The translations under genes were made by a program, and so were the position numbers. The notes beneath the pieces were generated by a model. The model saw nothing but the letters and a program-made list of their open reading frames with translations, did no database searches and was not told the origin of the DNA. DNA of 64,000 nucleotides from Gigaspora margarita. Taxonomy: Eukaryota; Glomeromycota; Glomeromycetes; Diversisporales; Gigasporaceae. The DNA lies in assembly GCA_009809945.1 (NCBI GenBank), contig WTPW01000061.1:551064-615063 (forward strand), given 5' to 3'. This document shows, piece by piece, positions 47,214 through 59,161 of the stretch (the first letter of the stretch is position 1; each line of letters begins with the position of its first letter).

Positions 47214-48950
47214 TTATGAATAGATAAAATTTTTTTTAAAAAATGTAACAAAATAAATACGTACAATTACAGGTGCATCAGGTCCATAATTAATATCGTT
47301 CCGAGTAGCAATACCAAATTGGGATTTTGCTTGATCGAAAACTATATAATAGTTCTTTTAAATCATTATATGAACAAATTAAATTGTTACTAAATGTGTG
47401 ATTTAATTATAATATAAGGAACTTTCATAAATTACCGTAAGAAATGCACTTCCAAATATCCATGAACCAATATCTTTGGCACCACTGGTGATTATAGATC
47501 CACATTGGTTTGTACCCTTTATACCATCCTTACTAATTACGCTTGATGGTAATCTCCACTTTTTATTTGCAATTTCAAAAGATAGATCAAAAGTAGTTGA
47601 AATATTACAATTTATTGTTCCTATACCATTAGAATAATTTCCTCCAGGTAAATTATTTATAATTAAACTGGCACTATTATCGTCTAACTGAATATTTTGG
47701 ATTCCACTGTCAAACCAAATTAACCCACTTAAATTAATTGGTTTATTATTTATATATATATTAGTAACATTAAACGTAAACTGCTGATTTGCCTCTGTGG
47801 GTTGAGGAAGAAGTTGATATGTTATATTATTTTCATTATTCCCTATATTTTTTAATTATTAAAAATAATTATTTAAATTACAGATTAAATGTATTGCAAA
47901 AAAGTTTATAAATATTATATAATTTTTGAATGCATAAGTTTCGTCAAATCTATTGAAAAGTGTGATGTTGTCGATGCAATGTCTCAACTCAGTAATATAA
48001 AATGTGAAATAAAATTTTTCTACAAACCTTTAATATATTCTAAATCTATTCCTCCTAATGTAACTGTCCCCCCTATACCACCTTTTTCGTTGCTCACAGA
48101 AAGAGCAATTCCTACGATTGGATTCTAAATAAATATATATTGCGAATTATTTATTTGATATATTACTGTAATATTATCATTAAAATGATTCTTTGAATAA
48201 CAAAATATTATGAAAACTTTTATTTACTTACAGCGAACCTATTTAGCATGAACTATTTAATATCAATATTAAAATTTATACATGATAATAAATAGCAAAA
48301 TAATTAAAATTTGAAATAATTACATTTTGATAAGGTATAAGACCTATTTTTCCAGTAATTGTATCTGGAATGTTGACGAGATTGCCTCCTTTTACAGCTA
48401 TAGGTAATCCAAATGTCGTTTGTTCTAATGTTTGGGTATTAATTATAATTGTATCATTCGTCAATACACCCTCAAGTTCACTTCCGTTGATAAATTTAGT
48501 CGTGAATTCTTGATAATCACCCGTAATAGTACTCGAAAGAGATGTGTTGAAAAAGTTTGTTGTTCGATTATTGCAAGCAGTTCCAAATGGACTTATGCAA
48601 AAATCGCTGACAACCCAGAGTAAGTTAGATGTTGTGTCAATTAGTACATTCAAAGATTGAGGCGATGTCCCGAATTGAATCGGGAAGGACCACTGCATTA
48701 AAGATTGTTCATAAGTAAGATTTATTTTCAGTGGCGTGGTGATAGGAGTGGCAATAGGCGGAGTGATAGAAGCGGTTACAGTTGCAGTGATAAGTGTGTC
48801 TCTCTTCCAGTTCAGATCAATATCATCAATAGCTACATCATTATTATTGATTTGAGCATTAACAATATTCGACCAAAAAATTGTCAAGATAATTAATAAA
48901 AAGAGATATAATTTTGGTTGACGAATATGAAGCTTGAACAAGATAGTCAT
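47214..48950 (-). CDS. Pepsin-like (A1) aspartic protease, five exons, altered first motif
   Basis: Exons: 48,950-48,324, 48,252-48,232 (21 bases), 48,124-48,028, 47,842-47,436, 47,354-47,214; all introns GT-AG, 71-185 bases. Predicted 430 residues. A basic N-terminus and hydrophobic run (LYLFLLIILTIFWSNI) form a signal peptide, so the product is secreted or vacuolar, with many N-x-S/T sites. First active-site region: FPIQFGT...VLIDTTSNLLWV, where the family has DTG. Flap region: SELEGVLTNDTI. Then NPIVGIALSV and GGTVTLGGID. Second active site: IWFDSGIQNIQL (DSG, acceptable). The end is GSWIFGSAFLTNYYIVFDQ and KSQFGIATR, typical of the family. With DTT at site one, activity is doubtful. The ML gene starts 12 bases after its stop on the same strand. 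Confidence 0.85.
48232..48252 (-). other. 21-base micro-exon of the protease gene
   Basis: Flanked by '..taaatag' acceptor and 'gtaagt' donor on the minus strand. Encodes FMLNRFA, which joins YQN to NPIVGIALSV in frame, matching the family's xxLxxxGxIxxPxFSxxLS region. Confidence 0.75.
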
Positions 48951-49070
48951 CGTTAAAGTTTAAATGACAACGAAATATTCCTGCCTCTGATGCAAAACAT
49001 AATAGGTACGGATAGGCAAATTAATTCTGTAAAACTTACTTGTGTTGTCGTAATGCATTTTTTTACCGTA

Positions 49071-49077
49071 TTTTATA
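49071..49077 (-). promoter_or_regulatory. TATA-like box of the protease gene
   Basis: TATAAAA on the minus strand about 120 bases before the chosen ATG at 48,950. An upstream ATG at about 49,057 opens a short frame that stops just before the main start. A 'gtaagt' about 20 bases into it could be a 5' untranslated intron donor. Confidence 0.4.
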
Positions 49078-49412
49078 ATTACGACCAATTAGACAACACC
49101 ACTTATGATCCAGATTTTACTTAATACATATTAAGTAAATATTATTACTTATTTTCTGTAAAATTAACACATGTTGTTTAAAGAAATGAACATATATTTT
49201 CTACTAAATGAACTTTTCTATAAATTGATCCTTGTGAAACGATAATACGGACCCGTTTTTGGTAATGCCGTTATTACGTACATCGAATCATATTAAATCG
49301 GATTAAACTGAAATGTGTGGTCTATTTAACCCTCTAAAATGTGCAATATAAACTTTACTCTAAAACTAACCTCTAACCTTAACCCCTAACTAGTGATCCA
49401 AACAAAGGCTTG

Positions 49413-50265
49413 GGTCGACCCGGCCGGACTAGGATGGCATGTTACTATGTCCAATTGGTTCCAATGTTTTTTTGGACATATGTCCAATTGAAAATGGACA
49501 TATGTCCAAAAAAAATTGAGCCTAATTGGACATAGTGACATGCCATCCCTGCAGCCAGAAAATTTACTCGAGCCCTGGGACCCGTAAAATTTTAGATATA
49601 AATTTAAAATTTTCTAAAATTTTTAAATTTTAGAGAATTTATACCTAAAATTATCAAATTTAACTAAATTTTTCTAAAAATTTCCACATTACATTATAGT
49701 TTGTGACACGTAGAAATGAGACTGCGCATGCGGAATATTTTAATATTTCGGAATTTCACAATTCTGGCCCGCACTAGCAGCAAACTACCATAGTGCGAGC
49801 CTGTGCGGTAGATTCAAAAGATCTTTGATTTGACTATCCCTAGTGATACGTGTTTTATTTTAATAAAAATTTTATACAAACTTATTTAAATAATTTCTAA
49901 GACATACAGCACCTGACTAATTTGTATTGAATATTGATGCCATGATCTAGAGATGTGGCTAGTGCGATTTGATTTCTAATCATTTTTATATTGCATTAAA
50001 TCAAATTACAAGCTTTGTTCTTATAATACATTCTTCAAAAGAATGAACTTATGAAATTTTCTAAATCAAATCAAAATTTATCAAAATTTATCAAATTTAA
50101 ATCAAAATTTATCTAAGATTTTTTAAATTTAAATCAAAATTTATCTAAAATTTATTAAATTTAAACTAAATTTTGCCCAAATTTTTTGTTATTATCAGAA
50201 AAAATTTTGAATTTTTAAAACTAAAAATTTACGGGTCCCAGCTCGAACCGTTCGACCGGGCAGAC
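49413..50265. mobile_element. Foldback element with GC-rich ends and inserted MITE
   Basis: 'ggtcgacccggccgg' at the left mirrors 'cgaccgggcagacc' at the right. The next inner blocks 'ctcgagccctgggacccgta' and 'tacgggtcccagctcgaacc' pair as well. The interior has 'aaatcaaaatttat' repeats. The left arm is split by the MITE at 49,431-49,549. A distinct GC-richer centre ('ctggcccgcactagcagc' / 'tagtgcgagcctgtgcgg') lies at 49,760-49,815. Confidence 0.65.
49431..49549. mobile_element. ~120-bp palindromic MITE, GGATGGCATG ends
   Basis: 'aggatggcatgttactatgt' then 'ccaattgg' pairs with 'ctaattggacatagtgacat' then 'gccatcc'. The centre is itself made of GGACATATGTCC repeats. Confidence 0.75.
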
Positions 50266-50639
50266 CATATTATTAAAAAATTTTTAGACAATACAAAGTT
50301 ACCAAACACTTCTATAATATGATCTCCTAACGCTAACGCTAATTTCGGTAATATTACTGAACAAATTACCATACCTCAAAAAATTCTCGACAACCATGCT
50401 CGTCATGCTCGTGTTTATGTTGGTTAACTGTCTATCATCCCGAAATTTTCTGATATTACACTATCTTTTCTTTAATTTGACTTATTGCTGTGATTAATTC
50501 CACCTAATTCAACAACTTGCCCAAAAGTTCTGGCAACTTACATCAATGACTTAGTAACTTAACATTTGGCAATTATCAGCAATTAAGTAATTGCGGAATC
50601 AAGTTCTTAAAAATTATTTAGCGGCACGACAAGAAGTAA

Positions 50640-52010
50640 AAATAATTAGCCAGTCATTTTAATCCGTCACATTAATTACGTATCCTTTATAAGCTATAAC
50701 GATAACTGATAACGCTGATTTCGCGATTTAAACGCATATCCGTTCTGCATCATTTCTGAATTTCCGTCGATTTTGAATTGACATGCGATATTCATGAATC
50801 GTATCATTTTAGGATCGGTTTCTCATTTTACCGATTAAAAATAATAATAAAATAAGTGAAAAAAATTAAAAAAAATATAAAATAAAATAAATAAATTAAA
50901 AGCGAATAAATATGAATTATCATATGCATTCCCTAAATGCTAAATTCTAACTAAATTTTCATATATTAAACGAATACATTCAAATATTCAAATATATTTT
51001 AACAATATAATTAAAATTTTCGCATTCCCCACGAGAACACATCCGTATTTCCTTGAAATAGCAAATTCTTTTTTTGCTAGAACATGACTTGGTACCGCAA
51101 TTTGTTTTCGGCATCAGTAGGAGACTGCAACTGTTGGGGAATATAGCAGTATCTGGTTCGAATCTATAATAATAAGACTATTACTTAAAAAAATAAAAAC
51201 ATAAATTTACCTTGCTTGGTGGGCAGCACAAATTATTTCATAAAAATTTCGACATAACAAACTTGAACCCCCAAGTTATTACTAATTTGTTTAATCATGT
51301 GCAGCTCCTCTGTTTCTCCAATACAAGAAATTTAAAGGTATTAACCACCCAATGTCTGAACTTGGGTTACACTGAAGGTTTGGGTTTTTAAATATATTTA
51401 AGCATTCATTATAACGATTTCTATCCATCAAGCTTCACTTGTTTTTTCCTTTTATTAACGAAGCTATATCATTGCGAATACTTAAGTGTTGAAAAAATAT
51501 ATAATACATGACGATAAAAAAAAAAAAAATGAAGCGTGCGACAATAAAAAAAATTATCTTTATAAATATCAATGAAACTATCAATGAAAATATCAATGCA
51601 AATATCAATGTAATTATTATTAATAATTATTATTATCGTCATTGATAAAATACGTAATTATTATTATTGTTATTGGTAAATTATATAATACGCAATTATT
51701 ATCAGTAACTTATTATATTTCTGTGGTCTTATGATTTGCATTACTGGATCATTTACGATTGAAAAATGGCGCATGTCAATTCTCGGCGTAAATCAGAAAT
51801 GACGCGGAACATTATCACCAAATAAATATTTGAGTTGATTTTTTAACTTAAAATTCAGTACATATGGGATATAAATATATATGTGTGAGGCGAAACATAA
51901 GTTTCACGTTAAAGCAACACTCTACCTTCGTTAGAGCGGACTTGTAAATAGATCTCTAGGACATTTTAAAATTATTATCCTATAAGAGAAAGTCGAGCGC
52001 CACCGACGCC
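50640..52010. repeat. Segmental duplication, preserved copy B
   Basis: Colinear with the blocks listed for 1-4,960 but compact (about 1.3 kb). It keeps many CG dinucleotides (for example 'ttcgcgatttaaacgcatat', 'cgtcattgataaaatacgta') that read TG/CA or TA in copy A. No gene was recognised in it. Confidence 0.7.
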
Positions 52011-52386
52011 CCTGTTTTACACGTGTATTTTTTTAAGTCTAACAAGTGTATCTACTAGATTACTACATATGTTTTTTTTTAAAAGTCTAATAAGTGTATC
52101 TATTAAATCATATATTCATAATTATAAATTTTGAAATTCTTTCATCAATTTGTCTCAATTTATCTATCCGTGGATTGTTAGAACTGGATTATACATTTAA
52201 CGTGTGATATAGTCATGAGCAAAAGTTGTGAGTCCCGTGACTAACCCAATCCTAATTTTTTCGTTTAATATTAATTTTCGCATGAATAAAATATAAATGA
52301 TATATCAAATTATTGTGTTGAAAACTTTTATCTATATATTACACATTAATTTTACAATCAAGCTGGGTAAAAATCGTGGAACTGCT

Positions 52387-52611
52387 TAGAGTTCCTATCC
52401 GTTATCCATTTATCCAAATAATTATTGGATATTCATTATCCTTTATTATTGGTATCCGAATAATTATCTGAATGTCTGTCGGATTATCCGTATATCTGAT
52501 TTGTTTATCCATCCGGATAATTTATATGCAATGACGTATTTATCCGAATAATTTAGATGCGGATAAATGGATGAATAATTGGATGACGTATTTATCAGGA
52601 TTGGAACTCTA
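52387..52611. mobile_element. 225-bp hAT-like MITE rich in GGATAA/TTATCC
   Basis: A perfect 8-bp target duplication GAACTGCT (52,379-52,386 and 52,612-52,619). Ends TAGAGTTCCTATCC and GGATTGGAACTCTA. The interior is almost only TTATCC-type units on one half and GGATAA on the other. Short relative of the 2-kb element at 13,469-15,510. Confidence 0.9.
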
Positions 52612-52910
52612 GAACTGCTAAATTTTGCGGCATGACTATTTTACTCATATTAAAGGCATATTTATTCTGCTATCTTCATTACTATGTGTATGTTTTCTGT
52701 AACTTTATAATTAAAACAGATTTCCATATTAATAATTTTCTCTATGTAGTACATATATTTTATCAATTTATTGAATAGTTTATTTAGAATATTCAGTTTA
52801 ATCAATATAGGTTACACTATCGCGAATCAAATAAAGTTTAATGGTAAATATTCATAAAATTTAATCACTTTTAAATACTTAATAATACTTTTCGATTAAT
52901 TGAAAGTTGT

Positions 52911-53245
52911 AGAACTCATCGAGACGCATCTAAAGGTGGTTAGATCATCCAAATCGGGCTAGTAGATGCCAAGGTATCATTAAAAAACGATTAGCCGACT
53001 ATGTAAATTTACATAGAAAATTTACAAAGTCACAGGCAATTATTTTTAATGATATCTTGGAATCTACTAGACTGATTTGGATGTTCTAACCACCATTAGA
53101 TGCGTCTCGATGAGCTCGACAACTTTCAATTAATTGATAAGTATTGTTAACCTAGTAAAAAAAGGTTTTAGATGTAAGCACGCTAAATTTCCACCTATAG
53201 TGATCTTTATGTGATTTGTGTCACATTATACTATGATCATCATCC
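52911..53245. mobile_element. Palindromic family B element, left-truncated copy 1
   Basis: Arms 'ttgaaagttgtagaactcat' ... 'aaaaaacgattagccgacta' and their complement fold near 53,010. The right end runs through 'gtcacattatactatgatca' to 'gtgactgagg', while the matching left end is missing. Confidence 0.7.
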
Positions 53246-54179
53246 AGGTGACTGAGGTGGTATATTCTAATATAAATACTATATACTTGCTAATTTTATT
53301 TCTAATTAAAACTAATTTATAAACAATTCTAATCTAATTCTTTTACTAACTAAACTTTATTCTATTCTATTAAATAAATCTACTAAAAAATTCTAATTAA
53401 TAAAATTAAAAAATACACTTAGGCTTACAAATAGGTATTACAAAAAAGGATAAATGTATGCAATACACTCTGTGATGTACTAATTCATTGCATGTATATG
53501 TAAATATAATTTGTATAATTAATGACAAAATAATTATATATATATATAACAAAAAGTTAAATTAATATAAGATTAGGGTAAAGTTAGCTATTAGAGTAGA
53601 TAATAGTATATACCAAAATTTTGCAAGAAATTTTTTTTTGTTAAAGCTTGAAAGGTGGTTATGTAGATGAAAATTTTCAATATTACAAATTTTATAAAAA
53701 TTTCTTTATATTGTTAAACAAAGAAAATTTGCATGTTATATCAATTTTCAAATTTGATTGATATACAAGCACATTTCAGGGTGCAATGCCTAACTAAGTT
53801 CAAAAAAACATAGAATAATTAGTTTTCATACATTTTAATTTAAGAAATAATTTATAAAAATTTAATATTTGTTTCTAAAAGCAATTTAATAATTCTAGTT
53901 TTCTTTTATAATACCCAAATTAAGAATATAAATATAGTTGCATTCCTCTAAATGCACCCCTTAGGACTATAGTAAAAAAAAAGCAAAAAGTGCACTTAGA
54001 AAGGGTGTGCATTTCGAGAAATTAAAATTTATAAATGTTATATTATCTGGGACAAAGCAGAAATATGTATTTAGAGTAGATTTTATATAGTATACACTTA
54101 AGAATATGCACTTTGGGAGTGTAACTGTACTTATTTAGTACTATTTAAATTATTTTTTTTGTATTATACTGTATTTTAC
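53246..54179. other. AT-rich gene-free stretch
   Basis: Nothing recognised besides TA-rich runs. A small inverted 'gtgcacttagaaag' / 'aatatgcactttggg' pairing lies near 53,990-54,110. Confidence 0.4.
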
Positions 54180-55080
54180 TTCAAATAACCCACTTTGAAA
54201 AATAAGCTACTTTCACTTTTGGTCAAAAAACTCAAAAATGTCTTTGATCCAAAAATAAAAACTTTATAATTAACAAAAGTCACAATAAGCAAAGTCCAAA
54301 TTTTACTATACAAATTAATTAAATTGCTTAAGTACACTTATTTGAGAAATAAAAATAGATATACTCAAAAATTTTTACTAAGATTGAAGAACTTTTTATT
54401 ATTTGACTTTTAATTTTTACAATTAATTGATAATCTGCCAGTCATGATCATAGTGTAATGTGATGCAGATCAAATATAAAAATCACATAGGCGAAATGTG
54501 GTATGCTTCCATCTAAAAAATTCTTACTAAGTTAATGATATATGTTGACTAATTTAAAGTTGTAGAGCACATTGAGATGTATCTAATGGTGGTTAGATCA
54601 TTCAAATTGGCCCAGTGGATAGTGAGATATCACCAAAAAACGATTGGCTGACTATATAAAATCTCCAAGTAAACAATGTTTATTTACATAGAGATTTTAT
54701 ATAGTTGGCAATCATTTTTAGATGATATCTTACCATTCACTGGGCTGATTTCAATGATCTAACCACCATTAGATGCATCTCAATGAGCTCTACAACTTTC
54801 AATTAGTGGCATGTGTCATTAACTTAGTAAGAAAAATGGTTTGATAGAAGCATGACACATTTTGCCTATAGTGATTTTTATATGTGACCTGTGTCATATT
54901 GAACTTGATCACTCTCTAGTTGACTAGCAGATTATCAATTAATAAAAAAATTAAAATTTTTAAGAAAAATATTTAATAAATCTAAAAATTAAAAGTTAAA
55001 TAATAAAGAATGTTGTTAAATTTAACAGGTTGTAATATTGCAAGTTAATATTTAAAAAAAGTAAAATTATTATTAGTAAA
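54180..55080. mobile_element. 'CCAAAAATAAGCTACC' TIR element, copy 4, split by family B
   Basis: Left side 'aaaaataagctactttcact' and 'aaagtccaaattttactata'. The tract resumes after 54,937 with 'aaaaattaaaagttaaataa'. The right terminus is lost next to the telomere-repeat element. Confidence 0.6.
54429..54936. mobile_element. Palindromic family B element, complete copy 2
   Basis: Ends GATAATCTGCCAGTCATGAT and 'tgactagcagattatc'. The flanks AATTAATT / AATTAATA may be an 8-bp duplication. The arms include 'gttgtagagcacattgagat' and 'aaaaaacgattggctgacta', folding near 54,680. Non-coding. Confidence 0.75.
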
Positions 55081-55202
55081 GGTCAGGGTTAATATAGGGA
55101 ATTGCTATTTCCACCATGGTATTTTGCTATTTCCGCTATGGTTACACAAGATTTTCTATTTTTAGAATTAAAATAATATATCTAATTCTACTTCTAACTT
55201 TA

Positions 55203-55228
55203 ATCCTAACCCTAACCCAAACCCTAAA
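55203..55228. repeat. Interstitial CCCTAA run
   Basis: 'cctaaccctaacccaaaccc' then TAA in the left arm. Confidence 0.85.
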
Positions 55229-56689
55229 AACTAATATATAAACCTTCTTTAACTTCTAATTGCAGTCTCGGATATTACCAAATTTGGATGATATAGATCG
55301 CACCTTTTATGGTAATCAAAAAGGTTCTAGAAATTTCTAACATGCATTTGAAAATTCTTGTCTGAATTATTTTTTGATCATTTTAATTTTTTACTTTCAG
55401 ATTTTTTACTAATGATCACTAAAATTAAAGGCCTGCAATATTTGTGTTTCGCTAAGCCAATCATTTACTGCTAAATTTAATCTATTAATGAAATTGATTT
55501 TCTGGTATTTTTACTATAATAAAGCTTTTTCTTTTTACTAGCTTAACATTAATTCATTTACCAACCATTTTTCCTCTTTAACTTGTATATAAAAAAATCG
55601 TGATATTACATTAAAAAGAATGATTATATCAACTTTGCTATAATCTCACTAAATATCACTATCAATATAAATATAAAAGCAATCCAAATAGCTTAATATT
55701 AATGAGGATCCTCTTTATTAAAAAAAAACATCTTGAAACCCACGCAGAATATTAATTATTGATGTAAATCCAAGAAAATTATCTCTGTGCAGATTTCACC
55801 TTTTATATTATTATAATTCGTAGATGGAATCTAAATGAATTTAGAATTATTATATAAAACCAGCATTTGAGGGTTGATTTGATCATATGTACACTTATAC
55901 CCTACTTAATTTAACTAAAAAATTTCAAATCCATTTAAATTCTGTTTCTAGTTATAACATATAAAAAAAAGTATATTAATTCGGGTTGTTTGTAAAAGCA
56001 CTTGAACATTACTCTCCAAGAAGTATGAGACTACTGCTTTGCTCCAGAAAATAAATTGCCATGAACTAGCTCAATTTCAACTAAAACTGATATCTATGAT
56101 GATTTTCTTTTTATGCCTAAACTAAAAAAAGTTTTTTTTTATATTACTATTCTACATTGATCTCTAACATATAAAGCTATAAAACACTCACTTCTTTATT
56201 TGCTTATCGAGTAACCACCTTATGAAATGTTGTGGGATCAGGGCGGATTCTGAAATTACATCTTAATAGGTAGATCGCGAGTCATCTGGACAAACAATCT
56301 TAGTGTAACATGATGCAGATCTTATATGTTTATTATATAGAGAGTAAATGCCGAGTGCCTCTAAGGAAAAATATTTTTCGTATAAGTTAACAGCCAAGGG
56401 CCACTAATTGAAAGTTGTAGAGCTCACTGAGACGAATCTAAAGGTGGTGAGATCGTCCAAATTGGCCTGGTGGTTGCTGAGTTATCTTTAAAAAACGATT
56501 GGCTGACTATATAAAATTACTATATAAATAAGATAGCTGCGCAGCATGCGATGCTGCGCAGGACCAGTAAGATCACGTGTGCCAGGTAAGAGGAAGCCTG
56601 CTATCAGTTTCTATTTATATTTTTTATTGGACGTAATACTTTTATGAAACAAAATATTGTTGAAAAGTGAACAGAATTTAAATAATAAC

Positions 56690-57180
56690 ATTAAGGGCAC
56701 GTAAAATTTTTTGTATAACCCGCTGACCCAATTTTTCAAAAAATATATATATATATATTTTTTTTTTTAAAAAAAAATCCTATTGTGTCAATTATTCCAT
56801 TTTTTAATTTTCCGGAATTATCCGATAGGTCCGATCAAAAAAACCAATTTTCTGATTCCATGTTATGCAAGAATTAACTTTGCATGACCTTAGATGTGAA
56901 CGTGAATTAATTTAGGCCATGCAAAGTTAATTTCTTTTTTAAAAAAAAATTAAATAAAATAAAAAATTCGACCTACCAACTAGAATTTTGAAACCCCATG
57001 TTATGCAAAATGAAAAATTAGCTTTGCATGGCCTAATTATGCATTTTTTTTGAAACACAATCATTAAAGTGAACAAATTAAACTTCATACTGAATACAGT
57101 TAATCATAACAAAAATGTTAAAGTGAACGAATTAAATTTTATGCTCACCCTGATAATTTGCATTATTTTAAAACACAATC
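56690..57180. repeat. Dispersed 'ATGCAAAATGAAAAATTAAC' repeat, cluster 4
   Basis: Units in both orientations ('ccatgttatgcaaaatgaaa', 'ggccatgcaaagttaatttc') with 'gaattaaacttcatactc' phrases; again at 58,060-58,240. Confidence 0.65.
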
Positions 57181-57532
57181 GTTAAAGTAAACCAAATTAA
57201 ACTTCATATTCACCCTTGTACTGTCATTGCAGCTACGGTGCCTAATTATCAGATAGGAGACTCTTGCATTGCCTGAATGGTCACAGAACCCATCTTTACT
57301 TACCAATAATTAAACAAACAATAATATATTACCCTAGAAAAAATGATAATTTTTTAGTAATTTGATTCCAATTACGTGCATTTACAACTTTAATCAGAAA
57401 ATACCCACTTAGGCAACAAATCGAATATGTAATTCCATAAAAACTTCCAATCTTGCATTTTGACAAACACTCCAAATTACCATGGTTTCTGATAATTGTT
57501 CATCTGTCATACCAAAATCACTTTAAAGACTT

Positions 57533-57792
57533 CATATTTTATTGACACTCGTTTCACTGGCAAGCTTATTTTACAGATTATTAATTTACAGATGATTTAA
57601 TTTCACAGACAACTAATAGCTCATATAACTTGATTCTATACTTAATTCTAACGATAATAATTAGAATTACTTTGCCAAATGAGCTGTCAGTAAAATATAT
57701 TGTTTACGAAATGAAATCGTCTGTAAAGCGATCATATGTAAAATAGGCTCATTAGTAAATGAGTGTCAGTGAAATGTGATGACTTTGAAGTG
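57533..57792. repeat. Palindromic block, second copy
   Basis: 'tattttattgacactcgttt' to 'ttacagattattaatttaca' pairs with 'aaaataggctcattagtaaa' to 'cagtgaaatgtgatgac'. Equivalent to 26,088-26,343. Confidence 0.7.
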
Positions 57793-58499
57793 TAACTAGT
57801 TACTAAGCAAAAGACGAAACCAAGCTCAAAGAAAAACCCCAGTAGCAAAATTTAATAAACAATGAAGCCGTAGCAAAAATGAAAACTTCTAATTTGAGGT
57901 TAGTGTGCAAAAATCTTAACTCATTCCAAAAATGAATAAATGAAAAGAGAAAACCTGTCACTGGCTTTCAATTATATTTCTTACTGGTCTACTGATATAA
58001 AATATAATTGAAAAGCCCAATAATTGTTAAACAGAAAAATATGACTGCTGGCCCAATTTTTTGATTTTTTGTTGTGCAAAATGAAAAATTAACATTGTAT
58101 ATCTTAAATGTGAACATTATTCAATTTGCAGTAAAAAAAAAAAAAAAGAAAAAAAAGAGGGGAATCTGTATGTTCATTCCAAATTTTGAAATCCCTGTAA
58201 TGCAAAATGAAAAAATCAAACTTTGCGTGATCTTAAGGAAGAGCTACAAGTAGAAAATCATCAATACTATACTTATCATCCTTCGATTACGTTGCTGAAA
58301 GACATGACAAACCTTGAGATACAGACAAATCTTCTACGCTCCTTTTGTCTTTTGATTCAAGTTTTTAGGAGTCTTGATTGATTGTTGAATAGAACTTAGA
58401 TTAGATAGTGATGTGATTAGCAGTTTTTAACCAACAATCTGTAGTCGACTCTTCTACATCTTGCTATTTTTACTTTACCATTTCGTAAAACATTCCTGT

Positions 58500-59100
58500 G
58501 TGTGTCACATGATCCATGTCATTTCAAGCATTCTGATGCAACCTGTACCTGGTAATTTACATTCTCTTAAAACACAATTATTAAATTGAACCAAATTAAA
58601 ACCCACACTCACCTTTCTTGTATTGTCATCGCAACAACAGTGCTTAATTACCAAATAAGAGACCCCGAATGTCATGGAATCCATCTGCACCTACCAATAA
58701 TTAAACAAGCAATAATATATTTCTTTAGAAAAAGAGACAATTTTTTAGTAATTAAATTACAGTAATTACGTGTATTTACAATATTAACTAGAAAATTGGT
58801 ACAAAACTTGCTTGTTCTAAATTAATAATAGAAAAGTTGAGATGGTTTGTATCGGAATAAAATGTGATCTCTATATTATGTTACAAAACTTGCACACTAC
58901 AAAAAAAGGTGAGTTAGTTGTATTAGAATTATCACGATTCTATATGAGCCAAAAAATTCTGTACAACCTTACTTGACACACAATACGTAATCAAGGTTGT
59001 TAGTTTTGCATTGAAATTGCAAAATCTTGTTACAAATCCCCTCGCTATTCAGTAACCATAGTATGCAGTTAAAATTGAGTCAATTTGCATTAAGGGCATC
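58500..59100. repeat. Repeated internal unit plus satellite pieces
   Basis: 58,540-58,790 repeats the 57,180-57,420 segment ('caataattaaacaagcaata', 'ttttttagtaatt'). 58,800-59,100 holds satellite units of the 'gagttagttgtattagaatt' family. The short minus-strand frame at 58,505-58,690 is repeat-derived. Confidence 0.6.
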
Positions 59101-59161
59101 GTTAGTCACTATAAAAAATTTTATTACAAACCTTTAGTCATTATTTAGCGACTTGCAGCAT

